Under the pieces are notes generated by a model that did no database searches, was not told the origin of the DNA, and worked only from the letters and a program-made list of their open reading frames with translations. This document shows positions 36,301-45,142 of a DNA stretch of 64,000 bases, piece by piece. A program made the position numbers and the translations under genes. The first letter of the stretch is position 1. The number at the start of each line of letters is the position of its first letter. Source of the DNA: Gaoshiqia sp050178015 (GTDB lineage Bacteria > Bacteroidota > Bacteroidia > Bacteroidales > Prolixibacteraceae); contig JBFXGM010000029.1 in NCBI GenBank assembly GCA_050178015.1, positions 1 through 64,000 on the forward strand, read 5' to 3'.

Positions 36301-36565
36301 CCAGGGATCGATGGACCACAGTAGTTCGCGGATGTGGGAAAAAGGCGACTATCTGGCGCTTCGCGAAGTAACCCTGAGCTATGATTTGAGCGGGAAAATG
36401 GTTAAAGACCTTTTCCAAAATATGAGGCTTTATGTAACCGGATCGAATTTGGCCTATTTCAATGGTTTTTCCGGAAGTTCTCCTGAAGAATCCGGTGATG
36501 GGATCGATATGGGGCGCTTCCCCTTGCCACGGACAGTGACTTTTGGTGTAAACGTAACTTTTTAA
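33323..36565 (+). CDS. nanO: SusC-like TonB-dependent outer-membrane transporter (NanO-type)
   Basis: 1,080 residues: signal peptide to about 27 (HAFAQ), a CarboxypepD_reg-like domain (30-100; SITGRITDAENGEPLPGA), a plug domain (110-235; LQGTIAGLKV, LILVDGVPG, DAASTAIYGARAANGVILV) and a 22-strand barrel ending in TFGVNVTF. It would import sialic acid or sialylated oligosaccharides through the outer membrane with TonB energy. The substrate is inferred from the operon, which matches the nanO-nanU-sialidase arrangement known from Tannerella and Bacteroides. It is the first gene of the operon, followed 12 bases later by SusD. Confidence 0.9.
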   Translation: MRRMKEKMLSISLLVLLVLLNSHAFAQQSITGRITDAENGEPLPGATVVVPGTTTGTISDFDGNYTLAVPAGSEQLEFSMVGFEKQIVKIAGLSVINVALKTEVTALNEVVITGYSTQSRAEMTTSISKLNTKVLESAPRSNAATALQGTIAGLKVTQTTGQPGSTPSMVVRGGTSFSGTGSPLILVDGVPGSFYALNSDDIESMEVLKDAASTAIYGARAANGVILVTTKKGKVGKSNINFRAKFTSNERREDPMEYLGAADYVKFNRMAVKSAQEVMGYAWLDQFLTGNHAAATGNNTTNSIYTTMVLSDANRYLLNYEGWQTIEDPVNPGTMLIFQENQMNELFYQNSHAQDYSLSFDGGNEKGTYYLGLGYMDDNGLVFGSAFKRYSGTFNASYKLSDALKVSSNFIYAHSNQNLPFDNEYNLFQRTAGLAPTSRIYNNNPDGSLSTDYQPGTYLGFGNPLYYRDKFVRYNLEQRLTGSVQFDYNFLNDFTLTVRGSHFTINNSNESFDKAYLNSGRLNTERVASASHQRTLRDQLTAMLNYKKSFLDKHNVTALVGAEYFQEKYFSFNASTRLSPTDLIYTMNVGSEASGVPYSYRTGYEISSLFGQVNYDFDYKYLLGFTFRYDGTSRLGNNKYGFFPGVSAGWNLHNEDFFKKSKLNSAISKIKPRVSYGVNGNIDVLSNFGVFGTYGKSSVYDTQAGYVNNGLPLLDLKWERSTTLNFGLDLGLLNNKVTVIADYFIRDVKDKLAGLTLPLWTGFSSITTNNGTLQNKGLELQVDANLIGKGDFKWNVGATFYTVRNFAKALPENGVEKNRQGGTEIYDPATGETKYVGGLQEGERVGYDVITAYVFDGVYKTQAEIDEHADRTVEFAYRKNTRFLGDARWKDLNGDNVINYLDRTVIGRRTPDFSGGFTSDFSYKNFSLFLKTDFAVGHYIINGRRVKGISQTQGNQNGPLEIRDSWTPENPTSEIPIFTLVDRQRNHLAAGGDQGSMDHSSSRMWEKGDYLALREVTLSYDLSGKMVKDLFQNMRLYVTGSNLAYFNGFSGSSPEESGDGIDMGRFPLPRTVTFGVNVTF

Positions 36566-36577
36566 CCCTCAATTACA

Positions 36578-38062
36578 ATGAACATGAAAAAATATATCAT
36601 TTTAATACTATCAATTGCTCTTTTCGGCGCCTGTGAACTCGACATGCAACCGGAGAGTGACCTGACCTACAATGGCTTTTGGGAGTCGGAAGAGGCCGTG
36701 AAGGCTGCCCATACCGGTATTTATGCCAGTTACCGGGGATATGCCTACACGATTTGGCAGATGGGCGAACTGCGTTCCGACATTTGGGGCGGAAACACCA
36801 TCGAATCTCCTTTCGGAACCGATCTGATAGATAACAATATCAGCACCTCGATTGTACACTTTGGCAACTGGGCCAATTTTTACGGACTTCTGCATTACGT
36901 CAATGATTTTATTGCCAATGCTCCCAATGTCACTTTTGCCAACGAGGCCGATAAAAACCATATGCTTGGTCAGGTTTACGGCATCCGGGCACAAATTTAT
37001 TACACCATGGTAAAAGCGTGGGGAGATGTGCCAATTAGCACCGAACCACTGCTGGAAGTGAATCTGGAAAAACTGAAGAAACCGCGTTCGCCAAAAACGG
37101 AGGTGATGCAGCAAATTAAAAGCGATATTGCCACTTCGCTCGAATATTTTGGCAGCGATAACCGGTTGTGGTTGAATAAGAATGTGTATTGGTCAAAAGC
37201 AGCCACCCTTGCCCTGAAAGGCGACGTTTACCTGTGGTCGGGCAAAGTACTGGGAGGCGGCACGGCCGATTTCACCGAAGCAAAAAACGCCCTGTCGCAA
37301 GTCACCGGATTTAGTCTGGTGGAGTATAACAAGCTTTGGGGACAGGCAAATGAAAATAACAACGAGTTCATCTTCTCCTTCGATTATCAGCAGGACCAGG
37401 CAGATAACTATTACGCTTCCTTTACCGGGCGTGCGGTAGATTTTGCAGGCTTGTTTGATGATGCCGGAAATTCGGTAGCCAGCCTGGTGGTTAACGGGGC
37501 AAGCCGTTTTGGACCGTCCGATAAGCTTTTGCTGGCGGTGGATGACACCAACGACCTGCGCCGGAATACCTTTGTTCGCTTATACAACGATGGCGCGACA
37601 CATTTTCCGTATCAGGCAGGCGAAGCCAGTTACAAAGGTGCTGTACTTGCTAAATTTCTGGGAATAATTGGTGATGATGGCTCACGCAAAAACTACAACA
37701 ATGTTCCGTTGTATCGTTATGCCGATGTGCTGTTGCTGTTGGCCGAAGCGAAGAATAACCTGAATGAAGATCCTTCTGCTGAAATCAACGCAGTTCGCGA
37801 ACGGGCATATGGCGAAAATTTTGCCGGAAACGAATTTACGAATGGAACAAAAGCTGAGAATACTCAAGCCATTCTGGACGAACGACTGAAAGAGTTTGTA
37901 GGCGAAGGCAAAAGATGGTGGGACTTGGTGCGTGCCGGCGATGGCATTGTTTTCGATGAAGTGGCAACTTTAAACGCTTCCGAAGCCTATAAAATATACT
38001 ATTCCATCTCGCAGAGCATGTTGGCGAACGATTCGGAACTGATACAAACCGCAGGGTACTAA
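36578..38062 (+). CDS. nanU: SusD-like surface glycan-binding lipoprotein (NanU-type)
   Basis: 494 residues with a lipoprotein signal (IALFGACELD). It is a SusD/RagB protein: TPR-like helices, QIYYTMVKAWGDVPIST near residue 150 and the C-terminal signature DERLKEFVGEGKRWWDLVR. It caps the SusC transporter and captures substrate at the cell surface. In the sialic acid loci of Tannerella and Bacteroides the equivalent protein, NanU, binds free N-acetylneuraminate. The name here rests on operon context rather than on binding residues. Confidence 0.9.
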   Translation: MNMKKYIILILSIALFGACELDMQPESDLTYNGFWESEEAVKAAHTGIYASYRGYAYTIWQMGELRSDIWGGNTIESPFGTDLIDNNISTSIVHFGNWANFYGLLHYVNDFIANAPNVTFANEADKNHMLGQVYGIRAQIYYTMVKAWGDVPISTEPLLEVNLEKLKKPRSPKTEVMQQIKSDIATSLEYFGSDNRLWLNKNVYWSKAATLALKGDVYLWSGKVLGGGTADFTEAKNALSQVTGFSLVEYNKLWGQANENNNEFIFSFDYQQDQADNYYASFTGRAVDFAGLFDDAGNSVASLVVNGASRFGPSDKLLLAVDDTNDLRRNTFVRLYNDGATHFPYQAGEASYKGAVLAKFLGIIGDDGSRKNYNNVPLYRYADVLLLLAEAKNNLNEDPSAEINAVRERAYGENFAGNEFTNGTKAENTQAILDERLKEFVGEGKRWWDLVRAGDGIVFDEVATLNASEAYKIYYSISQSMLANDSELIQTAGY

Positions 38063-38118
38063 TTGAGACGTGATAGATAGAGGATGGTTTACCAGCTTTT
38101 GGTAGCTTTACAGGATAA

Positions 38119-38151
38119 GGAGGCTGTTCAAAAACTTTTTGATCAGCCTCC
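38119..38151 (+). terminator. Hairpin between SusD and sialidase genes
   Basis: GGAGGCTG (38119-38126) pairs with CAGCCTCC (38144-38151), and CAAAAA/TTTTTG continues the stem inward. No T tract follows, so it is more likely a partial terminator or mRNA-processing hairpin that lowers expression of the downstream enzymes relative to SusCD. Confidence 0.55.
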
Positions 38152-38192
38152 AATATCCGACAAAACCAATAAAACGCAAAAAACTAAAAAAA

Positions 38193-39809
38193 ATGAAGCT
38201 ATTTGTTTTATCGCTGATGATGTTGCTAGCCTTTTTTAGGTGCGAAAAAGCCAACTCCGAAACCTCGGATGGAGTTTCCGGTTCCGTGGAAATCGTTCAG
38301 GCATCGGTTCCACTATTTACGGGGCAGGACAACGACAAACTGATACGTTTGGCGGTTCAGACCGGAGAAGAAAATAAGGCAATCGAAGTTGTTGGGGTGA
38401 CAGTGGTTTTTACACCTGAAAGTGATACAGACTGTCTTACATCCATTTCTGCCATCGCGTATGAAGGAAACAACGAATTGCTGTTTGGTAGCTCCACTGA
38501 AATTGGTAAAACAACCCAAATCGAAGGTTCAGTACAAGTTTCTCAACCGGTGCAGCTATTTCATCTCAATTTTTCGGTTAACGAAAACGTCGGATTGTTG
38601 TCCACTTTGCAGCTGGAACGGATGGATGTGACCTTAAGCGATGGCTCGGTTATTTCGTCAGGGCCAGCTAATCCGCACACCTATCGCCTGGCCAAAGTGC
38701 TTCGCGCAGCCGGACAGGATGATTGCGATACCTACCGGATTCCGGGACTGGTCACCACCAACAAAGGGACTTTGATCGCGGTTTACGACAATCGCTACAA
38801 CAACAGTAAGGATTTACAGGAAGACATTGATGTGGGCATGAGCCGCAGCACCGATGGCGGACAAACCTGGGAACCCATGCAAGTGATTATGGACATGGGC
38901 GAATGGGGCGGCCGTTCGCAACGGCTGAATGGCATTGGCGACCCCAGTGTGCTGTACGATCACACAACAGGAACACTTTGGGTAGCCGGACTGTGGATGA
39001 GTGGTGCAACGGAAAAAGACATGCTCTGGTGGGCTTCAAAACCCGGAATGAGTCCCGAGGAGACTGGCCAGTTTATCATTGCCAAAAGCACGGATGACGG
39101 CCTGACTTGGTCAGAGCCTATCAACATCACCGGGCAAATCAAAGATCCCTCGTGGCAACTGCTGCTGCAAGGGCCCGGCCGGGGCATTACGCTGGAAGAT
39201 GGCACCCTGGTTTTTCCGGCACAGTTTAAGGCCGATATTGGAGAAAAAGCTTTGGACGGCGGACAGTACACCAGCCATTCAACCATCGTTTACAGTACCG
39301 ATGGTGGTGAAAGTTGGCACATTGGAACCGGCGCCAAACCAAACACCACCGAAGCCCAGGTGGTTCAGCTAACGGATGGCAGCCTGATGCTAAACATGCG
39401 TGACGACCAGAACCGAAATGATAAAAGTGAAACCAACGGGCGTGCGGTTGCTGTTACAAAAGACCTGGGAAAAACCTGGGAAGTTCATCCGTCTTCCAAT
39501 TCGGAACTGCCCGAACCCAATTGCATGGCCAGCATCATCTCAGCCGACCTGAAAATAGACGGCCACCCCAAGCGAGTATTATTTTTTTCAAACCCGAACA
39601 ACAAACACCAGCGAACCAACATGACCATCAAAACCAGCTTGGATGAAGGCATGAGCTGGCCAGAGGAATTCCAGCTGGAGTTGAATGAGACAGCCAGATA
39701 CGGCTATTCGTGCATGACCATGATCGATGAGCATACCATTGGAATTTTGTACGAAGGAGTGAAAGAGCTTTACTTTCAGAGCATTCCTGTTTCTGATATC
39801 ATCAAATAA
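38193..39809 (+). CDS. nanH: GH33 exo-alpha-sialidase
   Basis: 538 residues from the ATG at 38193; the open frame upstream begins at a TTG inside the hairpin and is not used. A signal peptide with a Cys (AFFRC, a poor lipobox) is followed by a BNR-associated N-terminal beta-sandwich (about 30-165) and a six-bladed sialidase propeller. The propeller has the RIP motif YRIPGLVTT and four Asp boxes: STDGGQTW, STDDGLTW, STDGGESW and TKDLGKTW. The conserved nucleophile Tyr region is RYGYSCMTM. It releases sialic acid from glycoconjugates for the lyase pathway encoded downstream. Confidence 0.93.
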   Translation: MKLFVLSLMMLLAFFRCEKANSETSDGVSGSVEIVQASVPLFTGQDNDKLIRLAVQTGEENKAIEVVGVTVVFTPESDTDCLTSISAIAYEGNNELLFGSSTEIGKTTQIEGSVQVSQPVQLFHLNFSVNENVGLLSTLQLERMDVTLSDGSVISSGPANPHTYRLAKVLRAAGQDDCDTYRIPGLVTTNKGTLIAVYDNRYNNSKDLQEDIDVGMSRSTDGGQTWEPMQVIMDMGEWGGRSQRLNGIGDPSVLYDHTTGTLWVAGLWMSGATEKDMLWWASKPGMSPEETGQFIIAKSTDDGLTWSEPINITGQIKDPSWQLLLQGPGRGITLEDGTLVFPAQFKADIGEKALDGGQYTSHSTIVYSTDGGESWHIGTGAKPNTTEAQVVQLTDGSLMLNMRDDQNRNDKSETNGRAVAVTKDLGKTWEVHPSSNSELPEPNCMASIISADLKIDGHPKRVLFFSNPNNKHQRTNMTIKTSLDEGMSWPEEFQLELNETARYGYSCMTMIDEHTIGILYEGVKELYFQSIPVSDIIK

Positions 39810-39831
39810 GAATAAAACCGGAGCCTGAACA

Positions 39832-41787
39832 ATGAACCGATTGCATTTTCAACGACTGATACTCTTGCTGGGCATTGGACTGCTTTTTTCGTGTAGCACT
39901 GAAAAAGACCCGGTTCCTGCGTTGATTCCCATGCCCCGGCAACTGGAGTGGAGATCGCAGCAGTTTGATATGGCTGACAGCAGTGCCCGTTTTGTGCAAC
40001 GAATTGTGGCCGGGATTCCGCAGGTTGAGTTAAACGATAAGGAAGCTTATTCATTAAAAGTCTCAGCAGATTCCGTTATTCTGGAAGCCACAACCGAAAT
40101 GGGAATTTTTCGCGGCCTGCAAACCGTGAAACAGCTCATCGTCGAAAAAAATGGCAAGCGTTTCTTGCATGGGTGCACGATTGTTGATTGGCCGGCATTT
40201 TCGGTTCGTGGTTTTATGCAGGATGTTGGTCGAAATTATATGCCCGTTTCACTTTTGAAGGAACAAATTGATGTGATGGCGGCCTACAAATTCAACGTAT
40301 TTCATTTTCATGTTACCGATAATCCCGCTTGGCGGCTCGAAAGTAAAGTGTATCCGCAACTAGCAGATTCTGCCTCGATGACCAGGTGGCCGGGAAAGTT
40401 TTACTCGAAGGATGATTTTATCGAGCTGGTTGATTATTGCAATGAACGTTTCATCACACTTATTCCTGAATTCGATATACCCGGTCATAGTGAAGCTTTT
40501 CGAAAAGCATTTGCCATCGACTCGATGAGTGATGTTCGTGTACAACCCATTCTACTCGATTTGATTGATGAATTATGTGAATTGGTGCCGCCCGATAAAA
40601 TGCCCTACATTCATTTGGGGACAGACGAAGTTTGGCATCAACACGAACGTCCTGCTCCGGAATTACTTGCCGCATTGGTTGAACGAGTGGAAAAACATGG
40701 TCGCGAAGTCATTGTTTGGCGGCCCGGCCAGCTAATAGGCGGAGACGATGCTTCCATCACACAGCTGTGGTCATCAGCCGGAAGTCCGAAACCGGGGCAT
40801 CGCTGCCTGGATTCGCGGTTGAATTACCTGAATCACCTCGATCCGCTGGCTGGAGTCCCCCAATTGTATTTTGACCGGATTTGCGGAGCAGCCCGCGGAG
40901 ATTCATTGAGGCTTGGTGGTATCCTTTGCTGTTGGAACGACAACAACGTAACTGAACCAAACGATATCCTTCGTCAAAATCCGGTTTATCCGGGCATGCT
41001 GACTTACAGTGAAACATCCTGGTGCGGACAAAAAGCAGAACTTGGTGAAGAATATTTGGCCAAAATGCCCGAACGTGGAACAGCGCTGTACGAGGAATTT
41101 CAAAATTTTGAAGATCGTTTGTGCCAGCACCGCGATCGGTATTTCAAGGGTAAACCATTCCCGTATGTCCGGCAAACCCGGATGGAATGGGCTATTCTTG
41201 GCCCGTTTAGCCTGGATGATCCGACTACTGTAAATGTGTTGGAAGAAGAACTGCTGAACAACGATAAATCGGTCAATGCGTTGGATTGGACAGGCCCTTA
41301 TGTCGGAGGAACGATTCATATCCGTCATTTTTTTGGTTTTCCTTCTTATTTTTCTGTAAACGAAGGAATTGTGTATGCAACCACCAATATTTGGTCTCCT
41401 GTCGATCAAGAAGTTGATTGCTGGGTTGGATTTCACGATTGGTCCCGTTCCGGGGGCAGGCGTGGTGGCCCCTTCCCAACGCAAGGACAGTGGCATAATA
41501 CTGATCCCAAAGTATGGCTAAACGGAGACTTACTGCATCCACCTGTATGGGATAATCCCGGATTACAGGAAAAAACGGAGGAGATCGCGTTTACCGATGA
41601 GAACTATTTCTTTCGGAATCCAACAAAAATAGCGCTGAATAAAGGATGGAACAAGGTTTTGCTCCGCGTTCCGCAAAAAAGAGTTTCCTGGAAATGGATG
41701 TTTACGTTTGTCCCTGTTCGATACTCTGATGGAGTGGTCCGGGAAATGAACGAGCTGAAATTTTCAGTTGATAGGATGAAAATTTAA
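39832..41787 (+). CDS. GH20 beta-N-acetylhexosaminidase, lipoprotein, within the sialic acid operon
   Basis: 651 residues with lipoprotein signal IGLLFSCSTEK. A GH20b N-domain is followed by a TIM barrel with FHFHVTDNPAWRLESK and the catalytic Asp-Glu in HLGTDEVWHQHE, where Thr replaces the usual second Gly of the HxGGDE motif; the Asp and Glu are intact. The C-terminal 200 residues form an extra beta-rich region. It would remove GlcNAc or GalNAc exposed after desialylation and galactose removal. It lies 22 bases after the sialidase gene in the same operon and differs in length and C-terminal domains from the GH20 at 26402. Confidence 0.88.
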   Translation: MNRLHFQRLILLLGIGLLFSCSTEKDPVPALIPMPRQLEWRSQQFDMADSSARFVQRIVAGIPQVELNDKEAYSLKVSADSVILEATTEMGIFRGLQTVKQLIVEKNGKRFLHGCTIVDWPAFSVRGFMQDVGRNYMPVSLLKEQIDVMAAYKFNVFHFHVTDNPAWRLESKVYPQLADSASMTRWPGKFYSKDDFIELVDYCNERFITLIPEFDIPGHSEAFRKAFAIDSMSDVRVQPILLDLIDELCELVPPDKMPYIHLGTDEVWHQHERPAPELLAALVERVEKHGREVIVWRPGQLIGGDDASITQLWSSAGSPKPGHRCLDSRLNYLNHLDPLAGVPQLYFDRICGAARGDSLRLGGILCCWNDNNVTEPNDILRQNPVYPGMLTYSETSWCGQKAELGEEYLAKMPERGTALYEEFQNFEDRLCQHRDRYFKGKPFPYVRQTRMEWAILGPFSLDDPTTVNVLEEELLNNDKSVNALDWTGPYVGGTIHIRHFFGFPSYFSVNEGIVYATTNIWSPVDQEVDCWVGFHDWSRSGGRRGGPFPTQGQWHNTDPKVWLNGDLLHPPVWDNPGLQEKTEEIAFTDENYFFRNPTKIALNKGWNKVLLRVPQKRVSWKWMFTFVPVRYSDGVVREMNELKFSVDRMKI

Positions 41788-41808
41788 TCGTATTGAAACA
41801 ATAAAATT

Positions 41809-42729
41809 ATGACTAATAAAATTGAAGGTCTCATCGCAGCGCCATTTGCTCCGATGAATGTTGATGGGGGAACAAATATCGATTTGATACCGGCTTATTA
41901 CGACTTTTTACAAAAAAATGGCGTAGTTGGCGCGTTTATCAACGGTTCAACCGGCGAGGGCGTTTCTCTTTCACAAAAAGAAAAAGAAAAAATTACAGCT
42001 GCCTGGACAGCCAAAAGTAAGGAAACGAAAAACATGAAAGTGATCAACCTGGTTGGCGGCACCTCATATGCCGAGTGTATCGACAGCGCGCAAGCTTCGG
42101 CCGATATGGGAGTGGATGCCATTGCAATTCTGGCACCATTTTATTTTAAGCCTGCGGGAGCGAAACAACTGGCCGAATTTTGTGCACGAATTGCCGAATC
42201 GGTGCCACAATTGCCGGTCTATTTTTACCACATTCCGGTGCTGACAGGTTGTTATGTGTCGATGTTCGATTTCCTGCATGAAGCCGATTCCATGATTCCC
42301 AACCTGGCCGGGATCAAATACACCCACGAGGATTTTATGGACTTTCTGAGCTGTTTGAGTTTCAAAGACGGCCAATACGACATGCTTTGGGGCCGGGACG
42401 AAAACCTGCTGTCGGCCTTGGTTTTGGGCGCCCGTGGGGGAGTGGGGAGCACGTTTAATTACGCGGCGCCGCTTTACCATAAACTGATCAGCGCTTTTGA
42501 TGAAGGTAACTTTACCGAAGCCCGAAAATTGCAGCAATTGTCGATCGATATGATTCGTCTGCTGGGCAAATACGGCGGCATTGCTACCGGAAAAGCATAC
42601 ATGCGCTACGTCGGCCTGGAATGCGGTGAATTCCGTTTGCCGGTTAAGAATATGACGGCTGACGCTTACAGGGCATTTGAAGCCGATGTAAAGTCGTTGA
42701 ACATGGAAGATTTATTCTCTAAATTTTAA
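41809..42729 (+). CDS. nanA: N-acetylneuraminate lyase
   Basis: 306 residues, cytoplasmic, DHDPS-fold. The substrate-binding loop is INGSTGEGVSL (about 44-54), the catalytic Tyr is about 140 (VYFYHIP) and the Schiff-base Lys about 170 (AGIKYTHEDF), close to Tyr137/Lys165 of the E. coli enzyme. It splits N-acetylneuraminate into N-acetylmannosamine and pyruvate. It is in the middle of the operon, 21 bases after GH20 and 3 bases before NanM. Confidence 0.95.
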   Translation: MTNKIEGLIAAPFAPMNVDGGTNIDLIPAYYDFLQKNGVVGAFINGSTGEGVSLSQKEKEKITAAWTAKSKETKNMKVINLVGGTSYAECIDSAQASADMGVDAIAILAPFYFKPAGAKQLAEFCARIAESVPQLPVYFYHIPVLTGCYVSMFDFLHEADSMIPNLAGIKYTHEDFMDFLSCLSFKDGQYDMLWGRDENLLSALVLGARGGVGSTFNYAAPLYHKLISAFDEGNFTEARKLQQLSIDMIRLLGKYGGIATGKAYMRYVGLECGEFRLPVKNMTADAYRAFEADVKSLNMEDLFSKF

Positions 42730-42732
42730 GAA

Positions 42733-43911
42733 GTGAAAAGTTTTGGATGGGGATTGGTTGTCAGCCTGTTTTTGTTGGCCTGCAATCAGCCTAAAACAAT
42801 AGAAAGTAAAATAATGAAAATTACTTGGGACACGTTGGCCGTCATTCCCCCGGCACAGGGTAAAACCGTTCAGCTCGGCCTGGCCGGGCCGGTGGCGGGG
42901 GCTTATCAAAACCACTTGATCGTGGCAGGCGGCTCTAACTTTGAAGATGCGATGCCCTGGCAGGGAGGTACAAAACTGTATCACGATCGGATTTATGTGC
43001 TGACTCAAAAAGCAAACAACCAATACGATTGGTGGCAGCCCGACGAAAAGCTACCGGCGCCAATGGCCTACAGCGCTTGTGTTTCAAACGGCAAAGGGCT
43101 GCTGAGTATCGGGGGCGAAACAGCTGACGGCCCTGTTGACCGGGTTTTTATGATTTCGGTGGATGGCGAAAAGATCCGGATGACGGATTATCCGCCTTTG
43201 CCCATCGGGCTGACCAGTGCGGGTGCCGCCCAGAAAGGTTCGGTGGTGTACCTCGCCGGCGGACTTGATTCGGTGGGCGCTACCAGCCACTTTTTTGCAC
43301 TCGACCTGGCAGCCGTTGATGCCGGTTGGAAAACCTTGCCCGATTTGCCTGTACCCCTGTCGCACGCTGTGGTGGCTTGCCAGTTCGATGGTCAGGAAGA
43401 CTGTGTTTTCGTGTTGGGCGGTCGAAATAAATCAGGCATCACATCTGCTTTTTTAAGCGATATCCGGAAATTTGTTCCTTCAAAAAACGAATGGCAGCAG
43501 GTTGGAAAATTGCAGGTGGAAGGAGAAGAGGTTTTTGGCCTTTCTGCCGGGACCGGACTGCCCGTTGGTGAACATGGTATTTTACTTTTTGGAGGCGATA
43601 GAGGCAACATTTTCAATCAAACAGAACGATTGATTGATGCTGCGGCCAAAGCAAAAACACCGGATGAGCGCGAAAAAATTCAGCAGCAGAAGGCGGAAAA
43701 CCTGACCAATCATCCGGGCTTTTCCAGGGATGTTTATCTGTTCAATACCCTCACCGGTAAAATAAGCCGGATCGGCGCGTTGGACGGACTGGCTCAGGTC
43801 ACCACAAACGCCTGCTGGTGGAACCAGCAAATTATCATTCCCGGCGGAGAAATCCGTCCGGGAGTACGATCGGCAGTAATCACACGGGGAATAATTTCGT
43901 TGGACGAGTAG
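42733..43911 (+). CDS. nanM: N-acetylneuraminate epimerase (kelch-type mutarotase)
   Basis: 392 residues from a GTG at 42733, 3 bases after the lyase stop. The GTG start is preferred because it yields a lipoprotein signal (VSLFLLACNQ); the next ATG, at 42814, would lose it. Six kelch-like blades are visible: LIVAGGSNF, LLSIGGETADG, VVYLAGGLDSVG, VFVLGGRNKSG, ILLFGGDRGN and IIIPGGEIRPG. NanM interconverts alpha and beta anomers of sialic acid so that the form released by sialidase can be used quickly. A lipid anchor would keep it periplasmic. Confidence 0.9.
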   Translation: MKSFGWGLVVSLFLLACNQPKTIESKIMKITWDTLAVIPPAQGKTVQLGLAGPVAGAYQNHLIVAGGSNFEDAMPWQGGTKLYHDRIYVLTQKANNQYDWWQPDEKLPAPMAYSACVSNGKGLLSIGGETADGPVDRVFMISVDGEKIRMTDYPPLPIGLTSAGAAQKGSVVYLAGGLDSVGATSHFFALDLAAVDAGWKTLPDLPVPLSHAVVACQFDGQEDCVFVLGGRNKSGITSAFLSDIRKFVPSKNEWQQVGKLQVEGEEVFGLSAGTGLPVGEHGILLFGGDRGNIFNQTERLIDAAAKAKTPDEREKIQQQKAENLTNHPGFSRDVYLFNTLTGKISRIGALDGLAQVTTNACWWNQQIIIPGGEIRPGVRSAVITRGIISLDE

Positions 43912-43951
43912 TTCAGTTGCACGGACACCGTTCATCACAAAAAGCAGGAAA

Positions 43952-45142
43952 ATGAGTTTGGATTTTAATAGAACAGCATCAATGTACCAAAAGGAATTGC
44001 TTGAAAAGGTGGTTCCCTTTTGGGAAAAACATTCGAAAGACGAGCAGTTTGGCGGGTATTTCACCTGTCTCGACCGGCAGGGGAACGTGTTTGATACCGA
44101 CAAATTTGTGTGGCTTCAGGCCCGTGAGGTGTGGATGTTCTCGTCGCTGTACAACCGGGTGGAAAAGAAAGTGCAATGGCTGGAAATGGCCGAACACGGC
44201 GCCCGCTTTTTGCAGCAATACGGGCACGACGGAAGCCTGAACTGGTACTTTTCGCTGACCCGAGAAGGAAAACCGCTGGTGCAGCCGTACAATATTTTTT
44301 CGGATTGCTTTGCAACCATGGCTTTCGGCCAGCTTTACCAGGCTACCGGAAACGAAGAATATGGCCGTATCGCCAAGCTAACCTTCGATAATATTTTAAA
44401 GCGACAGAACGACCCAAAGGGGCAGTACAATAAGCTGGTTCCGGGAACCCGCCCGTTGAAAGGTTTTTCGCTTCCCATGATTTTGTGCAACCTGGCCCTG
44501 GAAATTGAACATCTTCTTCCCAAAGAGCTGGTTGATCAAACCATTGACCGGGCCATTCATGAAGTGATGGAGGTTTTCTACCAACCGGATTCGGGGCTCA
44601 TCCTGGAAAATGTAACGCCGGAGGGTGGCTTTTCCGATTGTTTTGAAGGCCGCTTATTAAATCCCGGACATGCTATCGAGGCCATGTGGTTTATCATGGA
44701 TCTGGCCGAGCGAAAAAACGATCGGGCTTTGATGGAAAAAGCTGTCAAGATTGTGCTGGATACCTTGAGCTATGGCTGGGATAACGAATTTGGCGGGATC
44801 TTCTATTTTATGGATATCAAGGGAAATCCACCGCAGCAACTCGAGTGGGACCAGAAGCTTTGGTGGGTGCATATCGAAACGTTGATCAGCCTGATCAAAG
44901 GGTATTATCTAACCCAAAACGAAGAATGTTTGAGCTGGTTCGAAAAGGTACACGAGTACACCTGGTCGCATTTTGCCGATCCGGAATATGATGAGTGGGT
45001 TGGCTATCTGAATCGCCGGGGCGAAGTGCTTTTGCCGCTGAAAGGGGGAAAATGGAAGGGCTGCTTCCACGTCCCGAGAGGTTTGTACCAATGCTATACT
45101 ACCTTGGAAAAACTTCATGCAAAAAATCAAAAACATGAGTAA
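43952..45142 (+). CDS. nanE: N-acylglucosamine 2-epimerase (AGE/renin-binding-protein type)
   Basis: 396 residues, (alpha/alpha)6 barrel. Family segments are DKFVWLQAREVWMFSSLYN, RPLKGFSLPMILCN, LNPGHAIEAMWFIMD (catalytic His) and GCFHVPRGLYQCY (second His). It converts the lyase product N-acetylmannosamine to N-acetylglucosamine without prior phosphorylation, the route shown for Bacteroides fragilis NanE, so a separate hexokinase is needed elsewhere in the genome. The last 8 bases overlap the start of the next gene, which implies translational coupling. Confidence 0.92.
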   Translation: MSLDFNRTASMYQKELLEKVVPFWEKHSKDEQFGGYFTCLDRQGNVFDTDKFVWLQAREVWMFSSLYNRVEKKVQWLEMAEHGARFLQQYGHDGSLNWYFSLTREGKPLVQPYNIFSDCFATMAFGQLYQATGNEEYGRIAKLTFDNILKRQNDPKGQYNKLVPGTRPLKGFSLPMILCNLALEIEHLLPKELVDQTIDRAIHEVMEVFYQPDSGLILENVTPEGGFSDCFEGRLLNPGHAIEAMWFIMDLAERKNDRALMEKAVKIVLDTLSYGWDNEFGGIFYFMDIKGNPPQQLEWDQKLWWVHIETLISLIKGYYLTQNEECLSWFEKVHEYTWSHFADPEYDEWVGYLNRRGEVLLPLKGGKWKGCFHVPRGLYQCYTTLEKLHAKNQKHE

